NCBI GenBank assembly: GCA_004352715.1
Contig: SCFE01000102.1
Coordinates: forward strand, 78,224 to 142,223
Origin: Hofstenia miamia
Taxonomy: Eukaryota > Xenacoelomorpha > Acoela
Length of the DNA stretch: 64,000 nt
Direction: 5' to 3'
Shown here: piece by piece, positions 59,341 to 64,000 of the stretch
Layout of the letters: every line of letters begins with the position of its first letter
How positions within the stretch are numbered: position 1 is the stretch's first letter
Program-made: the position numbers and the translations under genes
The notes under the pieces: model-generated
The model's database searches: none
The model's input: the letters and a program-made list of their open reading frames with translations, nothing else
What the model was told of the DNA's origin: nothing

Positions 59341-62133
59341 AAACCCATAAGTAATTCTTTTTGAAAATTTAAATCAAACTTTAATGTAATGCATATATAT
59401 TATACCCGCCGTGTCAAAAGTCTGTGTTCACACTAAACAGAGATGAATAATTATGCACAGTTACCTGCTTGGAGCCAATTCTGTGTTGATGTATTGAAAA
59501 AATCGTAAGGTTCCATTTTCGATCGAAAAAGATAGTTTACAGTGGTATGTTATGTTATTGGATTATGTTTATTCTTGCTTAACATGACAAGCATGCAAGG
59601 TGCAAAGATAAGTGAAATTACAAATTGTATTGCATTGCGAAAAATATGAAGAACTAGATGACGTAATTGGATAGTTATTTGCGGATTTAGAGTATTTCTC
59701 GTAAGCTTCCAGATATTCTTAAACATCAAATCTATGGAACGTGCATCGTGCAATCTAAGCCCTGCACTGATCAACGCACCTTGGTGAAGAATGCAGGGAA
59801 CCAGCAATCGTTTTGTTGGGCCATCCTTCAATACTAGTCTGCACCTTTCATCTTGTCATACTAACCAAGAATAAACAAAATCCAATAACATACCATGGCA
59901 CGGCAAACTGTCTTTTTAATAAAAAACGAAATATTACGATTTGTTCAACACATTAACACAGAATTAGTTCCAAGCTTGTAATCGATACATAATTATTTAT
60001 CATTGTATAGCGAGCACACAGCGGGTATATAATAATTTCTTTATAAAATTGTGGAATTTTAAGAATTTTAAAACATTGACTATTGTTGACAAATTAATGG
60101 TCATTGGTCCAATTAATAGACTATTGTTTATGCAATAATGCTGGCTATTTAGGTTTCTTACTACAAAATAACATTATTTAGAATTATTTAAAGATTATCC
60201 ACGGCAATTAAAATTTTTGCATAATTGTTAAATGGATCCAATTTACATTTACAGTCAATATTTATAGCTTTAGGTCAAATTTCACATTTCACAAGTAAAT
60301 TTATCCATTTAATTGCATATTACATGACACAACAATACAGTACTCGTTATTCTTTGTGGAATGTGTTGTATATTTTCAACAATTCCTCTGAATATATTAC
60401 AAAATGGTAGTGATGACGCACTGCTATTTGGCAATGCATTCTGCATGCAAATAGCGTGGCAATTTGATGAAGGAATAGTTTGTACTCTAGCGGCGTAATG
60501 AGTAATACTCTTATCAAATGATTGCAGTTTCTTACCACTTGCATGGACTATTGGCAAAGGTTTGTTTTTGTGTAATCCCTCCTTCAATATTAAAACGTTT
60601 ATCTTCAAACTGTGTTGTATTATTCATGAGTCAATAGTATACATGTATATAATGGCAAATTCTACAATTATCACTAAATACTGTTATCTCAAATTGCATT
60701 TTATTAGTTGTCGTACTATAACACAAACACTTGCTTGTCTTTTCAAGCTCTCTGAAAATTGCATGTCGAGACAGGTTTCTCTGAATTATATATATTATGC
60801 GGTGATTTTAATTTGATTTCTTAAAAATTGTTTTGCATTAATATATGGTATGGATTGATTGAGACTTTATATATTAGAAATAAAATGTATATTATTCTTG
60901 TCTATATTATAACTAAACTATGCTATGAACCTTCTCCGAAATATATTCATCTTCATGACATTACTATACTATGACTAAGATATTACTTTAAAATGTTAAA
61001 AATTCCCGCGATTTATGTGTGAAAATGTGATAATATGTCATAGTAAACTTGATGACCAGATCTATTATAAATGTTTTGTTAGTAGTGCTAGTTTTACTTG
61101 TGGTCATTTTCTACAATCTGAGTTCGAGGACAGACCCGTAAAAATTACGAGGGAGGGTAAGGGAAGGAGTCTAGCCTATTTTTTGTACGCGGGTCATCCA
61201 CGTATGTACGCCAAATTTACTGTCCAATTGTCTCATAAAACAAAGCACAGTAATTATAAAAACATAATATATTAAGTAAAGATAGACTTCAGTGTGTATT
61301 TAAATGGTAAAACATGGCTTTTTTATAAAATTACTCTTTCTGTTCAAGTGTAAAAATAATTATGGACGTCATTCCAATAGTCTGCCTAAGTACAATGACA
61401 TAAAATCTATGTATTTCATTCCAGTCTTACATTTATTTTTGTTTATACCGGTATATTTTATTTTTTGACTGTTCAGCAAATTTTAATCGATACATGTATA
61501 GATTAGAGCTCTCACATTCATCAGCCACTTTTCAGAATATCATCTTTGTAGCTTTCTTGTCATTTTACGGTGAAACTTTATATGCCGGCTCACCATAAAA
61601 AAGCATAAATTGCAGCATTGTAGAATAATTTATGCTATATTAAAATATAGCATAAAATATGTTGAACCAATTGCATCAATATCAAAGTATGTTTTGGCAT
61701 GATCTAGATTTGCAAATTACACAATGTTAGAAAGCAATCAAAACTATGCATACTGGACGTATTTATAACAAATACAAAAGACAGTTTTTGAACCCATCAA
61801 TCATCAGTTAAACATTTCGTTCTTTAAACGAACTGTTCTAGTACTCTTTTGTTTTTCTACATATCTTTAAGCGGACAGTTCGGTATTTTTTAAAATTAAT
61901 ACAATATCATTTTATATTCCAATAATAAACGCGAATTGCTTGCTATTAACTTCTTCACTCTTCCAAAACTTGACAATAAATAGATTTTATGCAAAACTAC
62001 ATTTACAAAAGAGCAGTAAATTTCTAATGATACATCATAATTTACTGGCTAATGCGGCATATTTATGAGCATAAAAGCTGTTTTGAAAGAGCCCAATATT
62101 TCAAAGGTATATTTTGATTTATGATGTAATGTA
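59341..62133. other. AT-rich stretch with unassigned open frames
   Basis: The frame 59550-59831 on the minus strand (93 codons) is less AT-biased than its surroundings and has plausible splice-like edges (an upstream GTGCAG near 59842 and CACCAAGGTGCGT inside), but I do not recognise the product. A plus-strand frame at 61015-61275 is also unassigned. A hairpin with 11-bp arms (TTTATGCTATA / TATAGCATAAA) lies near 61630. Confidence 0.45.
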
Positions 62134-62141
62134 GGCTGAAC

Positions 62142-62443
62142 CAGAGATGTGGTCCGGGTACCCGACCCGAAGTCGGCGATAGGCTCAGGTTCGGACGCAA
62201 TAATTTGGATTTGGATGGGATACGCTTAGGAAGCAGGCGACGTAGTGTATAATAAAGTGATGGATATAATTAAATATTTAGTGTATATTTGGGTGCAATT
62301 CGTGTACATTATTATATACAGTATTTTGTTTTCGTCCATTCAGAACAATTCACATCAGTGAATTGATAATCAGGTCGGGTTAGGTTGATTAAATCATGTC
62401 AGGATGGGATCGGGTACAGATCTTTCTTGAATACTCATCACTG
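62142..62443. mobile_element. hAT-type MITE with ACCCGACCCG words, second family member (302 bp)
   Basis: The left end is CAGAGATGTGGTCCGGGTAC; the reverse-complemented right end is CAGTGATGAGTATTCAAG. The flanks GGCTGAAC (62134-62141) and AGATAAAC (62444-62451) match at only 5 of 8, all mismatches but one being transitions. GGTACCCGACCCGAAG and CAGGTCGGGTTAGG are the subterminal words, as in 25906-26198. Confidence 0.65.
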
Positions 62444-63039
62444 AGATAAACGACATTGATTTCGCTAAATTTTATGTTGCAACGCATAGTTTTATTATTC
62501 AGTTATTTTATTTGAGAACTGTTGACACAGATAACGGTACTTGAACGTCTTTTTCAGCGTTTGCTCAAATAAAACCGATCCCATCACATGAGCCTATCTT
62601 GTGCTCATTACAAATAGTGTCTAGTACTAATACGTTCATTTCAATAGAAAATAAATACAAAGCGCGATCCTAGATGTACAAGGGGTTTTTCCTAAAATTA
62701 TTATAAAACGATTAGTATTTTTGCAAAAGCTTTGTATCTGCCAATGGGTGCTTAACATCATCTGAGCAAGTTCAGATGAAAGCATATGATAGCATTTTTA
62801 CTTACTTTTTGATCTTATTTTTTCCGATGCAAACTTGATGTTATTCTTACCAAAACTCAACCTAGGCATTAATGACATGATGAACAGTCTGGTTTTTTAA
62901 AAAAATATTTAACGTGTAACACAACGAAAGTTTTTAAGGTATGCGATAAGCAGTTTTTTAATGAAAGTATTAGCCTGAGATTTTATTCCTTGATCAAACG
63001 GAATTTGATATTGGATGCACATGCACAGGTTGTATTTTT

Positions 63040-63349
63040 TACTATGCTCGGCTCGCTTAAATTTTGAGTAAGTTCGCCTCGCCACATAATCTCTTTTAAT
63101 AAGGCTCGATATTTTTTAAAAATATTGCGCTATCCGAATTTTTTACATAGTTCTTCCTATTATTTAATAAACATTTCTAAAATACGATTATAAGAAAGGC
63201 ATATTGAATGAAAAAATAAGAAAAATCTGTATAATCAAATTAACAAACAGTACTTTAAAGTTGATTTGCTTAAAAAGGCTCTTTTTGGGTTCGTTGTATA
63301 TCCAATACTCTGCTCAAGCTCGTCTCGGCTCGCCTCTTTGACAAGTCTG
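63040..63349. mobile_element. hAT-type MITE with GCTCGGCTCG words, copy 3 (left end lost)
   Basis: It is collinear with 48970-49326 from TGCTCGGCTCGCTTAAATTT through CATTTCTAAAATACGATTAT to the end CGCCTCTTTGACAAGTCTG at 63349. The first 30 bases with the terminal repeat are missing, so no target duplication can be read. It abuts, and slightly overlaps the frame of, the exon-like segment on its right. Confidence 0.85.
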
Positions 63350-63540
63350 GTGTTTTGCGAGTAGCGGTAACCTTCGGGATTTTTCTTGAAGAAGTTAAAT
63401 GCACATGTTTGCTCATCAACCGCTTCTTGGAATCTTTATAATTCTTCGTCAAAGTAGTTGAAAACTACATCCACACACCTGTGCTTTGGACCACGTCTGC
63501 CCCCATTTTCAAATTCGTCGTCTATTGGATTGCTGAAGTT
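63349..63540 (-). pseudogene. Exon-like coding segment with one in-frame stop (unidentified protein)
   Basis: Read on the minus strand, a splice-acceptor-like sequence (CTTAGCAACAG) is followed from 63540 by NFSNPIDDEFENGGRRGPKH, then RCVDVVFNYFDEEL, a TAA stop, and RFQEAVDEQTCAFNFFKKNP followed by EGYRYS. The segment is free of low complexity, rich in charged residues and less AT-biased than its neighbours, so it looks like genuine protein-coding DNA. I do not recognise the family. The frame runs into the end of the MITE at 63349. The single stop could be a sequencing error, a real nonsense mutation or a sign that this is a pseudogene or decayed transposon gene. No initiator or donor site is clear. 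Confidence 0.45.
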
Positions 63541-64000
63541 CTGTTGCTAAGATTCCTTAAATTATAAGGAAAATGTAAATAGTCATTTAATTGAATTTAA
63601 GTTTACCGCATATATGCATCCCCCATTTTAGAATTGAAGTTTGATCTATTTCCATTCTTGGAAAAAACTTATTTGTAACCAAGTTAGTTTGGATTATCTG
63701 ATTTTATGAATTGATTAGCTAAGAGATTTGGATATTACAAGACGATTATCAATTCTTATTTGTATTTTCACATTCTTGCATCTCTTTCGACCCCCATATA
63801 TTTTCACTGGCCTGTAAATTGCTTTTATAAACTAGTCAAACTACACCTTTGTTACCACCAACTCTAATATACATCATTTCGAAAACCAATGGGTCCGCAA
63901 TTTTTCACTATTAATGCAAGACATGTACTTATAGTATCAAAGATTTTTCATGACGACTTCAGAACTTTTAAAACACCCTAGTTTTCTATATGATTTTGTA
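63541..64000. other. AT-rich stretch to the window edge
   Basis: No further coding segment was recognised upstream (in minus-strand terms) of the exon-like piece; any neighbouring exon would lie outside the window. Confidence 0.5.

Overview
This is a strongly AT-rich eukaryotic window (roughly 70% AT by eye), most likely from an invertebrate animal. It holds no rRNA, tRNA, operon or long uninterrupted host gene. Every coding sequence I could recognise is broken and nearly all of it belongs to transposons: a hAT transposase, a non-LTR retrotransposon reverse transcriptase, a piggyBac transposase and a Tc1/mariner-type transposase, plus a pseudogenised THAP zinc finger. The animal assignment rests on this transposon mix and is inference; I cannot name the species.

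Layout. 1-4 kb: a complete hAT element (1290-3817) with a perfect 8-bp target-site duplication, invaded by a LINE fragment and interrupted by a sequencing gap. 5.9-8.0 kb and 10.0-11.6 kb: two near-identical direct duplications joined at single Ns, which look like assembly artefacts. 12.6-14.3 kb: a decayed piggyBac transposase followed by a diverged 139-bp-spaced repeat. 15.4-18.1 kb: a 2.67-kb inverted-repeat element carrying a nested palindromic MITE. 18.24 kb: an exact 19-bp Tn5 mosaic end, almost certainly library adapter. 19.4-34.8 kb: a series of hAT-type MITEs, several with perfect or near-perfect 8-bp target duplications, one containing a nested mariner. 38.4-39.4 kb: a homogeneous 82-bp satellite abutting an inverted-repeat element. 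42-64 kb: more MITEs, two gaps at microsatellites, a THAP fragment, and at the right edge an exon-like minus-strand segment with one stop codon.

How the parts relate. The window is a nested transposon graveyard. The hAT-like MITEs belong to many families but share one plan: an end starting YAG or CAG, an 8-bp target duplication, and subterminal arrays of a short GC-richer word that differs between families (CCGGATA, CGAGCCGAGC, ACCCGACCCG, GAGTCGAGTT, GATTTAAATC, ATCCGAATCC, GCACGGGC). A second family of three copies is built from the palindrome TTTTGACTATAGTCAAAA and has four end-like modules. An older unclassified repeat, called R1 here, recurs at least seven times, always in the same orientation. 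Stretches not listed as features look like non-coding AT-rich DNA; short ORFs in them have no recognisable domain.
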